Below, in pieces: positions 11,226 through 21,811 of a stretch of DNA of 64,000 bases. Numbering within the stretch: the first letter of the stretch is position 1; every line of letters begins with the position of its first letter. The position numbers and the translations under genes are program-made. The notes under the pieces were generated by a model that worked only from the letters and a program-made list of their open reading frames with translations, made no database searches and had not been told where the DNA came from. The stretch is from Omphiscola glabra (lineage: Eukaryota; Mollusca; Gastropoda; Lymnaeidae), in contig OZ024809.1 in assembly GCA_964017045.1 (NCBI GenBank), positions 30,277,354 to 30,341,353 of the forward strand, in the 5' to 3' direction.

Positions 11226-11985
11226 AGGGATTTCAAGGGTGATCCCTTCGCAAACGGACACGAGAGGGGTGCAAGGCTGGACCCCCCCTCCCCGATCCCA
11301 GTCGATTTTCCTGGGGGGGGGGGGGGTGTTTACGGCAAATGGGCTTGTTTCGTTCATATCAAGGGTTCTCATGTCCGATCCAAAGGGTTCGTTGATAAGG
11401 TGTCAGATGCCGCGTGAGCGGAATTTCATTTGTAATTTTAATTAATAAATTCATAAACATATTAATGAGAGTGGCCCTGGGGCCTTCATCTGACTGGACA
11501 AATAGTGCCCATAGAATAATATAGGTTTTAAAAAACCTCTTTTTTCTACATATTGCACATTAAAATACTGTGTTGGTGGGGCGAGACGCGTGTCAAAGAT
11601 GTTTCGCGATGGGTGGAGTGGTGAAGAATTAGCAAAAAGCCTTCAAAGTTAATTAAATATTTTATTTTTAGTTCCCGAAAGCCCTTCGACCCTAAAATCT
11701 ATCAGTGTACCTAACCTGAACCCTAAATGTCCCTAATGCGACACTATCCTAATTAAATACCCGGTTCCCTTTCAACGCGTTACAGACATCTATTGAGATT
11801 GTAATCTGTTGACAGCGGCGTGTTGTTGTCGGTAAAATGGCGGAAAACGGGAAGTGTCGATTGTACTGCGCGTGCATCATCGCCACCAATAACGCTATTG
11901 GAAGCCGCAATTATTCATTGGGCTGAACCCGCTTCTGCCAGTTTAGAGAGCATGCCTATCAACCATTTCCTGTCGAACGAAAACG
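11226..11985. other. Unannotated spacer
   Basis: It has a C run and a G run close together (about 11281-11328), which could pair as a hairpin or form a G-quadruplex on one strand. No gene recognised. Confidence 0.4.
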
Positions 11986-12195
11986 TTTGATTGAACTCAC
12001 AACATTTGATAGAACGCACACGTTTGATGGAAGGCACACGCTTGATTGAACGCACAAGTTTGAGGGAAGGCACACGCTTGATTGAACGCACAAGTTTGAT
12101 TAAACACACACGTTTGATGGAACGCACACGTTGGATGGGACACACAAGTTTGATGGAATACACAAGTTTGATGGGACACACACGTTTGATTGATA
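11986..12195. repeat. Minisatellite, 18-bp unit, about 11 copies
   Basis: The unit is gaacgcacacgtttgatg, with variants in nearly every copy (caagtttg, gggaca, gaagg). The unit length is a multiple of three, so both strands read as six-residue repeats; no gene is inferred. Confidence 0.93.
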
Positions 12196-12557
12196 CCGCA
12201 AGGATCAGTTTAGTAACAGCATCTCTTGCTATAGTTTTGTTTTTCCTCCTTCATTCTCGGGTTGGTCGTCTCCCTCGGGCTACTTTACATCAGTCAAACT
12301 TGACGTCATCACCGTTTACCTAACAAACCCCTACCTTTAAGTTATGTTTACTAAATAGACTTAAGTCTGCGAATAGCCCCCCTCTGCCTCTGTCCACGGG
12401 GCCGGGGCGTGTAACGACGATTCCAGGAACTGATTCAAAGACATCGCATCAGGAACGTGTGTACCGGTGGCGTGTCCCTGAAGATGTTGACCAGAGATGG
12501 CTCGTGGGCTTCTAGATGAAGTAAACACGGGATACTGAACTGCCTTTGAAAATAATT
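12196..12557. other. Unannotated spacer
   Basis: No feature recognised. Confidence 0.35.
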
Positions 12558-12919
12558 TGGTGGCGTAGTTTTATACGGATTTGACGTAGTTTTATACGGT
12601 TTGGTATAGCTTTATACCGCTCGTCGTAGCTTTATACGTTTTGGCGTCGATTCATACAGCTTGGCGCAACTTTATAGGATTAGGTGTATTTTTATACGGA
12701 TTTGGCGTAGTTTTTTACGGATTTGGCGTAGTTTTTTACGGATTTGGCGTAGTTTTTTACGGATTTGGCGTAGTTTTATACGGATTTGGCGTAGTTTTTT
12801 TTACGGATTTGGCTTATTTTTTTACGGATTTGGCGTACTTTTTTTAAACGGATTTGGCGTAGTTTTATACGGAATTGGCGTAGTTTTATACGGATTTGGC
12901 GTAGTTTTTTACGGATTTG
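12558..12919. repeat. Minisatellite, 20-21-bp unit, about 17 copies, graded divergence
   Basis: The core is ggcgtagttttttacggatt. Units on the left (12558-12690) are strongly diverged, while those from about 12700 are nearly identical. Confidence 0.93.
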
Positions 12920-13041
12920 TTTTATATTAATTATAGTGGGCGATTTTTTTTTTTTAAATGGCTGTCATGCGTGACGTGTGAACTCAGGTAAATATGTTTA
13001 GGGTGGGGGCGACTATTATATGAATAAATAAAGAGCCACTG

Positions 13042-13182
13042 GTAGGGTGTAGGACTATTTTGTAGGCCTTTTGTTTCAAGGCCGGCATGTAGGGTTGATG
13101 ACTATTTTGTAGGCCTTTAGTTTCAAGGCCGGCATGTAGTGTGTAGGACTATTTTGTAGGCCTTTTGTTTTAAGGTTGGCTT
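13042..13182. repeat. Tandem repeat, about 47-bp unit, 3 copies
   Basis: The unit contains ggactattttgtaggccttt and ttcaaggccggcatgtag. The third copy is the most diverged. Confidence 0.9.
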
Positions 13183-13987
13183 ATATCATAGAAAATGAGA
13201 AGTTAGCTCTTTTTAACGCTTAGATCTACCGGGTGTTGTTTCAAAATACTTGGACCCGATCTATGAAAAAAAACAACAGCTGCACCCGGTTAAGCCCAAG
13301 TGTGAAATATTTGAGTGATTTCTTAGCGTGGGTGTGCCACCGAAATGATGCCACACGCGTAACTCATTCCAATTACTGGAATTAGGTTCATTTCTCTACC
13401 CAACCCAGCCACTTTCAATTAAGACGGCTTTTTTTCTTTGTATCTCCCATTGGCCTATGTTTATCTCAGCCTCCGTCCACACCTAACACAGGTAGACTCT
13501 CAGCCAGAGTGTCAGTCTAGGGGCCTTTGACCTTACGTGAGCGCTGCTGTCGTGACTGAGATAGCCACCACATGCTCGCCTGTTTAATCGCTGCTCGTCG
13601 CGAAATTGACGGCATCCCGACTCAGCGCCAGTGAGGTCAACATTGGGGGGGGGGGGGGAATTATGGAAACATCCTGCAGGAATGCCGTCTCATGTCACGA
13701 CCAGTCGTCTGCTAAAAGTCCGCTTTGGGTTTTATCATACACAATTACACTAAATCCGACAAAAATAGCGAAAGGGTTGGGGAGTCGCTGTCGAATGTCT
13801 CAATCGCTTCATATTAACGTGTCCGCCTCTGATATGCTGAACATATTTGGACTATCCTAATGCACTATCCTAATGGACTTTCCTAATGTTTTCATAACCA
13901 TATACAACGTGCTGTGTGCGCAACGTTAAAATGCCCTGGAAAATACCAAGGCTTCAAATCGCTACATAACCAAACGCTAACCTGTTT
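13183..13987. other. Unannotated spacer
   Basis: No gene recognised. It contains a G run at about 13645-13658. Confidence 0.4.
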
Positions 13988-13998
13988 CCTACAGTCGG

Positions 13999-14377
13999 AA
14001 ATTAGTAAAACACAGTAAGGTTAAACCTGATAAAAGGAACGCAACAAAACAACAAACGTGTCGGCAGGAAGCCTTCATCAGCGAACAAACAGAAAAACGA
14101 ATAAAATTTAAAAATGTATAAAAAAATATAATGTAGCACTTAGCTTAGAAGTAGTATCCAAGAGGGCAGCACTAATCTTTTGCTACATTATATTTTTTAA
14201 TACATTTTTTAATTTTATTCGTTTTTCTGTTTGTTCGCTGATGAAGGCTTCCTGCCGACACGACACGTTCGTTGTTTTGTTGCGTTCCTTTTATCAGGTT
14301 TAACCTTACTGTGTTTTACTAATTTCCTATTGTGCTAAACTGATTGCAGTCTCCCCCATTATGACCTTTTTTTTCCC
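13999..14377 (+). mobile_element. Inverted-repeat retroelement remnant with hammerhead-like core, 11-bp TSD
   Basis: Two arms, 13997-14110 and about 14190-14327, are near-perfect inverted copies around a short loop (tagcacttag... to ...cttttgcta). The unit is flanked by cctacagtcgg at 13988-13998 and 14378-14388, an 11-bp direct repeat. Each arm read outwards contains ctgatga (14238-14244 on plus), then a short stem aggc/gcc, then gacac. This resembles the hammerhead ribozyme core CUGAUGA-stem-GAAA, with one base off the canonical GAAAC. Penelope-like elements carry hammerhead motifs and often insert as inverted partial copies with variable-length duplications, so I infer that class. No reverse transcriptase is present. 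Confidence 0.55.
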
Positions 14378-14463
14378 CCTACAGTCGGCCCGACCTGTCT
14401 GGTGTCAATTTATTCATTTAAGATCACATTTCTCTTGGATCTTTCCGACAAATTAAAACTATT

Positions 14464-14834
14464 TTTAAATCCTTTATATTAACTTCGCGTTTGTTCGTGG
14501 GCGGCTGGCTGGGCGGTAGGCAAAAATCTTCTGACGGCTAATTGACCCACTTGCCGTCAAGCGATCGAGCTGAAATTTGGCACATAGACTCGTTGCCAAT
14601 GACAGCGACTTTCAAATCTTAAGCCAAACCCACAGAAATGAGTTTTTTTTTTTTTTTTTTTTAAGGTGAAGATAAAATAAAATTCCTGATAACTGCGCTA
14701 AATAAGATTCTTTTTGAAACAACTTTCGCAAGTGCGTTTGGTGCGTAGTACGTGCTTTTTGCGTTTCTGAAATAGTTGATGAATTAAAACTGATGTGTCC
14801 TTTAGTAGTTGATCATCCGTTATTATGTCATCGT
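14464..14834 (+). repeat. Dispersed repeat family copy B
   Basis: It shares with copy C cctttatattaacttc, gctaattgacccactt, ggcacatagactc, gtgcgtttggtgcgta and ctgaaatagttg. A T run lies at about 14643-14662. Its right part is the target of the LINE insertion that starts at 14846. Confidence 0.75.
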
Positions 14835-14845
14835 ATCTTGTCAGA

Positions 14846-15016
14846 TGAAGACAAAGAAAGAGATTGGAAGATACTATCAAAGAGTGGACGGGATTAAAAC
14901 TAGGCGATGCTATGCGTAGGGCAGAAGACCGAGAGGAATGGAGAAGAATAGTGTACATGTCATCTGTGGCGCCCCCAACAGTCGAAGGACTACGGGACCT
15001 GATGATGATGATGATG
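14846..15016 (+). mobile_element. 5'-truncated non-LTR retrotransposon tail with 11-bp TSD
   Basis: The segment is bounded by atcttgtcaga at 14835-14845 and 15017-15027, and ends in a (GAT)n tail. The frame from 14864 reads IKEWTGLKLGDAMRRAEDRE followed by EWRRIVYMSSVAPP. This tryptophan-containing pattern (EWTGL, AxxRxxWRxxV) is typical of the C-terminus of reverse transcriptase ORFs in RTE/I-like LINEs. Only the last 50 or so codons remain, so the copy was dead on arrival. The exact clade cannot be decided from this fragment. Confidence 0.75.
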
Positions 15017-15027
15017 ATCTTGTCAGA

Positions 15028-16190
15028 GACACACTTAAGCTGTATGAATGCTGGGCATTTTGACCATCGTTCTTGTATTCTGGCTTAGTTAAAGTGTGAA
15101 TAAGTGTATGATCTTAGATTGGTTGAGAATAGCGTGTGTTACATAAACGATCGGATGCCGCGGGTTCTCTACTGAGGATAGAGGACGCATCTTTTGCACC
15201 AAACGAGCATGCGATGAGCACCTTGGGTAATTGGATAAATTAAGCTTTACTTCCGGGGCCCATTGCTTCAGTTTGATGCCCCCTTTGATCAACATCATGA
15301 GACCCTCGTGGGTGGGTCGAAAAATAAAAACTTTGTTCCTAATTGCTGTACAGTGGGCCTGGTCATTAGATGAGACAGTTTTTATAAAGGTTAAATGTAA
15401 TCACAGACATTACGCTAGGCATCAACGGTCTGAACTGGTTTAAAAGCATGAAGCAAGTTGAGCCAATTCTTTTAATCTTCATCATATTACTTTCGGTTTA
15501 AATGGGCGTCGCGTCAGCGAGGAATGGTGTACAGTTTTGTAAAGGATACAACAGAAAGCAGTGATGTAATAGAAGGATAAGAGAGACGCCCATTTCTTTC
15601 TATGAGAAAATAAACCAGCCCTTCATATGTATCTCTCTTAGTGGATCCAGTGCGAAATCTGAGATCACCGGCAAAAGGGGATTTTGGGATTGTGCTCGCG
15701 TGTATCTTCGGTTTGATGCTGTTACATGTTTATTGGGGGAGGGTCGGTTCGTGGTTCAGTTGAGCCAAGAATCACACGAGGTCGGTAGCCACTGTTTAGT
15801 TCCATGACTGGAATAGAGACCACTGGGGGAGTGGTTGAATGCCAGTTGGGGGCGGTGGAGGTGTGCTGGGGAAGACCTTATGAGCCTTGGCTCGATGGTC
15901 TGCTGATTTTCTTAAGTTAGTTAGTTAGTTCCATGACTGGCGCTTGTCGGATGGACTGTTAGATAACTTATTTCTGTTGAACAAACCATCGGTCGGGTGC
16001 TTACGTTGGCTCCCCGGCCATTGAACTTAGTCGCGCGACCCTCAACTGCAGGAGGTTCATGTCGTTGAGTGATAACTATAGCGGGCCAAAATAACTATTA
16101 AAAAAACCTGAAATATGCCACAAAGCGATGACGCTCGCTCGAAAATCCGTAGCTACATACAATGTATCGGTGAACCGCTATGCTTAGTAT
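15028..16190. other. Unannotated spacer
   Basis: No gene recognised. A short ttagttagttagttcc repeat lies near 15915, and the phrase ttccatgactgg occurs twice (about 15802 and 15930). Confidence 0.4.
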
Positions 16191-16198
16191 ATCTAGTT

Positions 16199-16342
16199 AA
16201 GTGGTTCTCAATCTGCCATTATGCCGCGACCCTTTAATACAGTTCCTCGTATTGTGGTGACCTCCCAGCCACATTGCTACTTCATAAATATGTGTTTTCC
16301 GATGGTCTTATGCGACCACTATACAAAGGTTGAGATCCGCTG
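16199..16342 (-). mobile_element. SPIN-type hAT MITE, internally deleted
   Basis: It starts aagtggttctcaatctgcca and ends ggttgagatccgctg, with the GTCGCGACCC half of the right end deleted. Flanks atctagtt (16191-16198) and atctagat (16343-16350) match at 7 of 8 bases, as expected for an old hAT duplication. Confidence 0.8.
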
Positions 16343-16689
16343 ATCTAGATGACACTTTGTAAGGACAAACGCTACCTATGAAACCCGTCGTTATTTGTCT
16401 GTTACATCTATGGCCTCGTTAATCATGTGCGGTTCACTATAAAATTCTCTTAAACTAAAATGTTCTTTCCCAGTGTGACGAAGTGGGACCGTATCAATTC
16501 AGTAATTTGACATCCTCTTCTTAGACCACCGCTACTAGCTCCTCATTCAGCAGATGTTTTCCAGTTATCACACCTTGCATTATAACCCCCTTTTTTTAAA
16601 GTCGGGACAAAATTACTACTCACTTAATTTTTTATTCGTTTACAGGTAAACACAAATGTCGAGCCACCTGTTTCCTGATACTCCCTCTT
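16343..16689. other. Unannotated spacer
   Basis: No feature recognised beyond the right target-site half of the preceding element. Confidence 0.35.
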
Positions 16690-17011
16690 GCTTCCCGGTA
16701 GCGATCATGCTTCCCGGGAGTGATCATGCTTCCCGGGAGTGATTATGCTTGCCGGGAGTGATCATGCTTGCCGTGAGTGATCTTGCTTCCCGGTAGTGAT
16801 TATGCTTTCCGGGAGTGATCATGCTTCCCGGGAGTGATCATGCTTGCCGGAGTGATCATGCTTGTCGGGAGTGATCATGCTTGTCGGGGGGATCATGCTT
16901 CCCCAGTGTGATCATGCTTCTCGGGAGTGATCATGCTTCCTGGGGGTGATCATGCTTCCCGGGAGTGATCATGCTTCCCGGGAGTGATCATGCTTCCCAG
17001 GAGTGATCATG
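16690..17011. repeat. Minisatellite, 19-bp unit, about 17 copies
   Basis: The unit is cttcccgggagtgatcatg. Each full copy contains two six-base palindromes, cccggg and tgatca. Variants change the first palindrome more often (gccggg, gtcggg) than the second. Confidence 0.95.
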
Positions 17012-17573
17012 CCGTGATAGAGCTCTAGTTATGAGATAGCCAAATCTTTAATATGACTTATCCTCCTCAATTAAGGATTTTACTTCCCATTACGCTAAAA
17101 TAGGTTTCGATGCTCGCTACAATTGTGGTTGAATTGAAAAACAGGATAATAAGCTAGTTGTTATTTTAAAGCTGGCTGTTTTCTCAAAGCTGATTTTTAA
17201 AAGCTGATTGCCGTCACAAAGATGCGGTTGCTATCACAAAGCTGATTTTTATACCAAAAGCTGTGAGAGAAGCTGCTGTCCCAATCTATTTGTGAAATTC
17301 CTGTCTGTCATCAGTCTCTTCCCTTTTGTGTGAAGACAGCACCCGCCTACCGCCTCTAACCACCCCCCCCCCCAAACCACCCACCTACTCCCCCCCCCCC
17401 ACCACGCGCACTGCACCCGACTCATGTATTTTGAGGAGATAATGATCACATCGACAGTTCATTACGAAGGCGATCTCAGTGCTCCCGTCTCAGTAGATCA
17501 GGAGTGGTGAAATTCTATAGTGTACGTAATGACTGGCTGCGCCCACGGCTTTGTCAGTTGATGGCTCGGCTCA
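17012..17573. other. Unannotated spacer
   Basis: Contains short direct repeats of aagctgattttt (17180-17260) and two C runs at about 17365-17400. No gene recognised. Confidence 0.4.
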
Positions 17574-17581
17574 TCCTAACC

Positions 17582-17800
17582 CAGTGGCTCTCAACCTTCC
17601 TAATGCCGCGACCTTTTAATACAGTTCATCGTGTTGTGGTGCCCCTCTCCCCTTACAACCATAACATTATTTTCGTGGCTACTTCATAAATATGTGTTTT
17701 CCGATGGTCTTTGGCGACCCATGTGTAAGGGGTCGTTCGACCCCCAAAGAGGGTCTCTCGACCTCCGAAGGGGTCGCGACCCACTGGTTGAGAACTGCTG
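17582..17800 (-). mobile_element. SPIN-type hAT MITE
   Basis: It starts cagtggctctcaaccttcct and ends ggttgagaactgctg. An extra ctctcgacctccgaagg-type duplication lies before the right terminus. The flanks tcctaacc (17574-17581) and cacaaacc (17801-17808) match at only 5 of 8, so the duplication is uncertain. Confidence 0.83.
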
Positions 17801-18310
17801 CACAAACCGTACCAAAAATGTGACATCGATTGGGAGGGGGGGGGGTCCCTATTATTTGTTTTATGTTCAATCTGTTTTCTCTGGCACATTGGTGAACAGT
17901 TGTTTATGGCAGCGCAGTGGCGTTGTCAAAGTATTTGAGTTTTGCTTTGTTTGTTTGGATTGCAATGTGGAGACGGATTTTCAGAGGCGAATAGCTAAAT
18001 AATCAATCACGAAACTATGGTTGGACATGATTCAGCTTTGTTATGTGTCTGTTCTTCAAACACATACCTCTGCTTCAGTATGTGGATGTTATGAAAGGCA
18101 TTGTAAACTGAAAATGTGTTTTTAAAATTAATTCTTTTAAAAACTAACTTTGTTAGATGAAGAAGAAGCCGGTCGCCGGCTACCACTGCGCCTCATTGAA
18201 TGACATTGGCAATAATATTGTTCCAATGAAAACGTCCTTATATATATATATTTTTTTTTTTACATTATCCATTTCTATTCCAATTTTCTGTCGGCAAAAT
18301 GACTGCACTC
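17801..18310. other. Unannotated spacer
   Basis: No gene recognised. A G run at 17837-17845 and a TA run followed by T run near 18240-18260 are present. Confidence 0.4.
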
Positions 18311-19035
18311 GTTAAATCCTTTATATTAGCTTCTCTTTTGTTCGTGTGCTTCTGTGTTTAAGGCAAACATCTTCGGACAGCTAATTAGCCCACTTCCCGT
18401 CTACCTTTTGAAGTAAAACTTGGCACATGAACTCCTTGCCGGTGACAAATCATTCTTTGAAATGTTCAGTCCCACACCCCCCCCCCCCCCCCCTTTTTCC
18501 AAAGATAAGTTTTTCCTGTTTTTCAATGGAAAGATGAAGGAAATACGATGAGACAGATTTTACGAAATAAAACACCCGATAAGGGTCGGTTCACTCGATC
18601 AAATTTTCCTTCAAGCATTTGATGCAATTCGTGTATGAAGCCTTGTCACAACTTTCAAATTACTATTTAATCAAATTCCTCCAAAAAAAGAAAACACGCA
18701 CAAAATAGTGCGTTCATACAACAATTTGACGCGAAAGTCGATTGTGTGCACCGACGCTTACTGTCTTCAATGAGACTCTTGAAAATATCGCAAGTACGTT
18801 TGGTGCGTGATATTGTCTGAAATAGTTGGTGAATATTTTCTGAAATAGTTGGTGAATATTTTCTGAAATGGTGAATATTTTCTGAAATAGTTGGTGAATA
18901 TTTTCTGAAATAGTTGGTAAATATTTTCTGAAATAGTTGGTGAATATTTTCTGAAATAGTTGGTGAATATTTTCTGAAATAGTTGGTGAAATAAATCTGC
19001 GGTGTATAAGCGGGTGGATTATTAGAATATTAATA
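18311..19035 (+). repeat. Dispersed repeat family copy C, the fullest copy in the window
   Basis: It runs from taaatcctttatattagctt, through agctaattagcccacttccc and gtacgtttggtgcgtgatat, to gaaataaatctgcggtgt and attagaatattaat. It carries the 23-bp array described separately. Compared with copies B and D it has an additional block at about 18580-18770. I see no open frame and no terminal inverted repeats, so the element class is unknown. Confidence 0.75.
18816..18992. repeat. Tandem array inside repeat copy C, 23-bp unit, about 8 copies
   Basis: The unit is ctgaaatagttggtgaatat plus ttt. Copies B and D of the host family have a single ctgaaatagttg(g/a)tgaa at the same place, so the array arose by expansion inside this copy. 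One unit lacks four bases. Confidence 0.93.
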
Positions 19036-19355
19036 TAAAATAAAATAGTTTAAATAAAAATGCATGTGAAGGATTTACAGGACAAACTTCCTTTTTTTAA
19101 TGGGTTTTTTCATTCTGATCTTCCTTTCTCTTATCAGTTTGTTTCGTTACAAGTCATGGGGTGTTTTTTTAAGTTGTCCACATTAACATCAAAAGTCAAA
19201 AGCATGGTGCGGGCGTGTACACATATCTTCCTGTGAACGATATGCTTCTAGCGTTCATAGTTTGTATGTGTGGGTGGAGGGGGGGCAGATGTATTATTCA
19301 CAAGCAGTTAAATGAATGGCTAGAGATTAATTTTCAGGATCTGCTTCCTCTACGA
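19036..19355. other. Unannotated spacer
   Basis: No feature recognised. Confidence 0.35.
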
Positions 19356-19551
19356 CAGCGGTTCTCATCCTGTGGGTGGCGACCCTTATGGGGGTCGAAC
19401 GACTCTTTCCCAGGGGTCGCCTAAGACCATCGGAAAACGCATTCTCTACAGTTATAAAGAGAGCAACGAAAATAATTTTGTGATTGGGGGTCGCCACAAC
19501 ATGAGGTACTGTACTAAAGGGTCGCGGCATTGGGAAGGTTGAGAACCACTA
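19356..19551 (+). mobile_element. SPIN-type hAT MITE
   Basis: It starts cagcggttctcatcctgtgg and ends ggttgagaaccacta. Flanks ctctacga (19348-19355) and cattacga (19552-19559 region) match at 6 of 8. The interior carries the full gtcgaacgactctt and ccacaacatgaggta blocks. Confidence 0.85.
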
Positions 19552-19559
19552 CATTACGA

Positions 19560-19997
19560 GATAGAGCGGCAAAATAAAAATAATAATAATAGTTCAGGAA
19601 GTGAAAGACAGCAAAAAAAAATTTTTTTTTTAATGACGTAAAAATCCAACTTCCTGTTTTTGTTTTGTTTTTTTTTTGTTTGTTTAACAGCATCGCATTT
19701 ATTTCTTTATAAAAATAATAATTTTCAAAACAACAACAGACTTTTCCCCTAAATTTCTCGCTATTTGAGATCGCGTTACAACGCAGTGTCACATCATCAT
19801 GTTGCGCCGGTCGATGGCTTCTGATTATACATATCCGTACCGGATGTGCGTGTCTATGCTCCGTGGGTCCGTTGCATCTTTGCAAATCCCTTTTAAACTA
19901 CAACCAGGAGATGGCCCGCGATGCTAACTCGCGCCTCGGCAGTTGTCACCTGTGCTCTCCAAGTCTGTGTTCCATTAGCAGCAGGGCGTTGCAATAG
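19560..19997. other. Unannotated spacer
   Basis: AT-rich with an A run then T run near 19612-19632 and T runs near 19660-19685. No gene recognised. Confidence 0.4.
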
Positions 19998-20182
19998 TCG
20001 GCGTAGCGAGCTTAACTCGCGCCCGGGGTATAATACCTTTTTAGCGCCCCCCAATACCTTTTTAGCGCCCCCCCTATTCGAAAACCATACAATATCATAG
20101 TAAAATATACCATTTGGCGCCCCTTTGTGAGTAGCGCCCGGGGCATGATGCCCCCCTTTGCCCCCCCCTCACTACGCCACTG
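19998..20182. mobile_element. MITE-like element with short terminal inverted repeats
   Basis: The left end has ggcgtagcgagc and the right end ctcactacgccactg, which are inverted. Inside, tagcgccc occurs repeatedly and cgcccgggg is found near both ends. The direct repeat gcaatag lies at 19991-19997 and 20183-20189. Ends of the form CAGTGGCGTAG are common in animal hAT-type MITEs. The left terminus is decayed. Confidence 0.6.
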
Positions 20183-20287
20183 GCAATAGTTGGTTATCAA
20201 AACAGATATCGGAATTAAAAACTGTGGCCCACAACTGCAGATATATAAAAGAAGATGGTGATAACGTTTTATAAACACACGCTTACT

Positions 20288-20910
20288 ACGTGGAGTGCTG
20301 GCTTAAGAAATCTTTTGATGTGTTCACTGTAGGCAACGCTAAATAATTATTAGTTCTTTTTTATAATGTGTCTCTTTTTTTAAATGGTTAAAAACACCAA
20401 CCTCTGCCTATTCTCTCTCCTCTTCCCCCCCCCCCTCCCCCGTTACAAACATTAGTGCTGGTTTGCGAAGTGTTTCAACATTTTCTCTATTCGCAACGCT
20501 AAATAATTACTAGTTCTTTGTTATAAAGTAGCTCTCTTTTAAAGCAGCTTAAAACAACCACATCTGCCTATTCTCTCTCCCCCCCCCCCACCCCCCTATG
20601 TTACAAACATTGGTGCTGGTTTGCGAAGTGTTTCAACATTTTCTCTATTCGCAACGGTAAATAAAGATTATTTATTTATTATAGAATATCTCATCTAAAG
20701 AAAAAAACGGTTTTAAAACAACACCCACCTCTCCGTAATTTTTCTCTCGTCCCCCTCCCCCAATGCTAAAAGCATGAGTGCTGGCTTACGAAACTTTTCA
20801 ACATTTTCTCTTCTTCGAAACGCTAAATAATTATTGTGTCTTTATTATAGAGTATCTCTTCTCTAAAACACCCACCTCTCCCTACCTCCCCCTCCCAATA
20901 CCAAACACAT
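20288..20910. repeat. Tandem repeat, about 160-bp unit, 4 copies
   Basis: Each unit has agtgctgg(t/c)tt, then aacgctaaataattatt, then a split CT-rich block ending in a C run, then gttacaaacat. Starts are near 20291, 20454, 20611 and 20779. It is the longest unit in the window, and its C-rich part varies in length between copies. Confidence 0.85.
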
Positions 20911-21655
20911 GAAAAGGCTAGATTCCGCCCAAATAGACGTTTGCGTTAATGGCATGCTAATGCATGTTAGGCCAGGTAATCATTGGCCATGGAAGGCCGA
21001 GTCTCCCCCTGCGCGTAAACTGTTTGGATTGCCAGATTAGAATTAGCGCTTATGCCCCGTGCGTGAGTGCTGCGCTATTGGCCATTTCCGGGCTCTTTAT
21101 GGGTTCCCAGTGGAGCTGTCCATGGCAGAAATGGACAACAGAGTTCTGGCTTTGTGATTCTTTGAGGGACAAAAAAGAGCACTCCATTTCGAAATAGAAT
21201 ATCAGGTTATTTTTTTTCTCTATTTGGATTTTGTATTTCTCTCCTCCCCCCACCCCCAACCACCACCAATCTGTAGGGACGAAATTTTTTTCAGACCCCC
21301 CCCCCCCCCCCCCAATCCAAGCCTTTAGCGAGCTGTTCATGGCATCGATTAGAGTTCACGCCATGAAATGACACATGACGTCATTGACACTTTATAAAAT
21401 TAGCAATGTTTACACTAGTTTACCGCGTCTCCGGTCAACAGTGTGTTAACCTTTTCTATGTACAGAGATGTGTGCAAAAACAACATCATTCTTTTCTATG
21501 TACAGAGATGGGTGCAAACACAATTTTTTTTTCTTGTTGGCTGAATTGACGTCAACATCGTAAAGACGCCCGGTTTGGCCCGGCTTCCGTCAATAGTTTC
21601 AACAACTTTTTTTTTGGTTATAAAATCCATATTGTCTTGATACCCCCACTGAAAA
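20911..21655. other. Unannotated spacer
   Basis: Contains an 18-base C run at 21296-21313. The phrase cttttctatgtacagagatg occurs twice (about 21451 and 21491). No gene recognised. Confidence 0.4.
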
Positions 21656-21811
21656 TCCCATAACGCATCAGCTCTATGGCCGTCCAACGATGAATCCCAT
21701 AACGGTATCAGCTCTATGGCCGTCCAACGATGAATTCCATAACGCATCAGCTCTATGGCCGTCCAACGATGAATCCCATATCGGTATCAGCTCTATGGCC
21801 GTCCAACGGTG
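21656..21811. repeat. Tandem repeat, alternating 39/40-bp units, 4 copies
   Basis: Units contain atcagctctatggccgtcca followed by acgatgaat. They alternate between cataacgcatcag and cataacggtatcag, so the true repeating block is about 79 bp. Confidence 0.92.
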
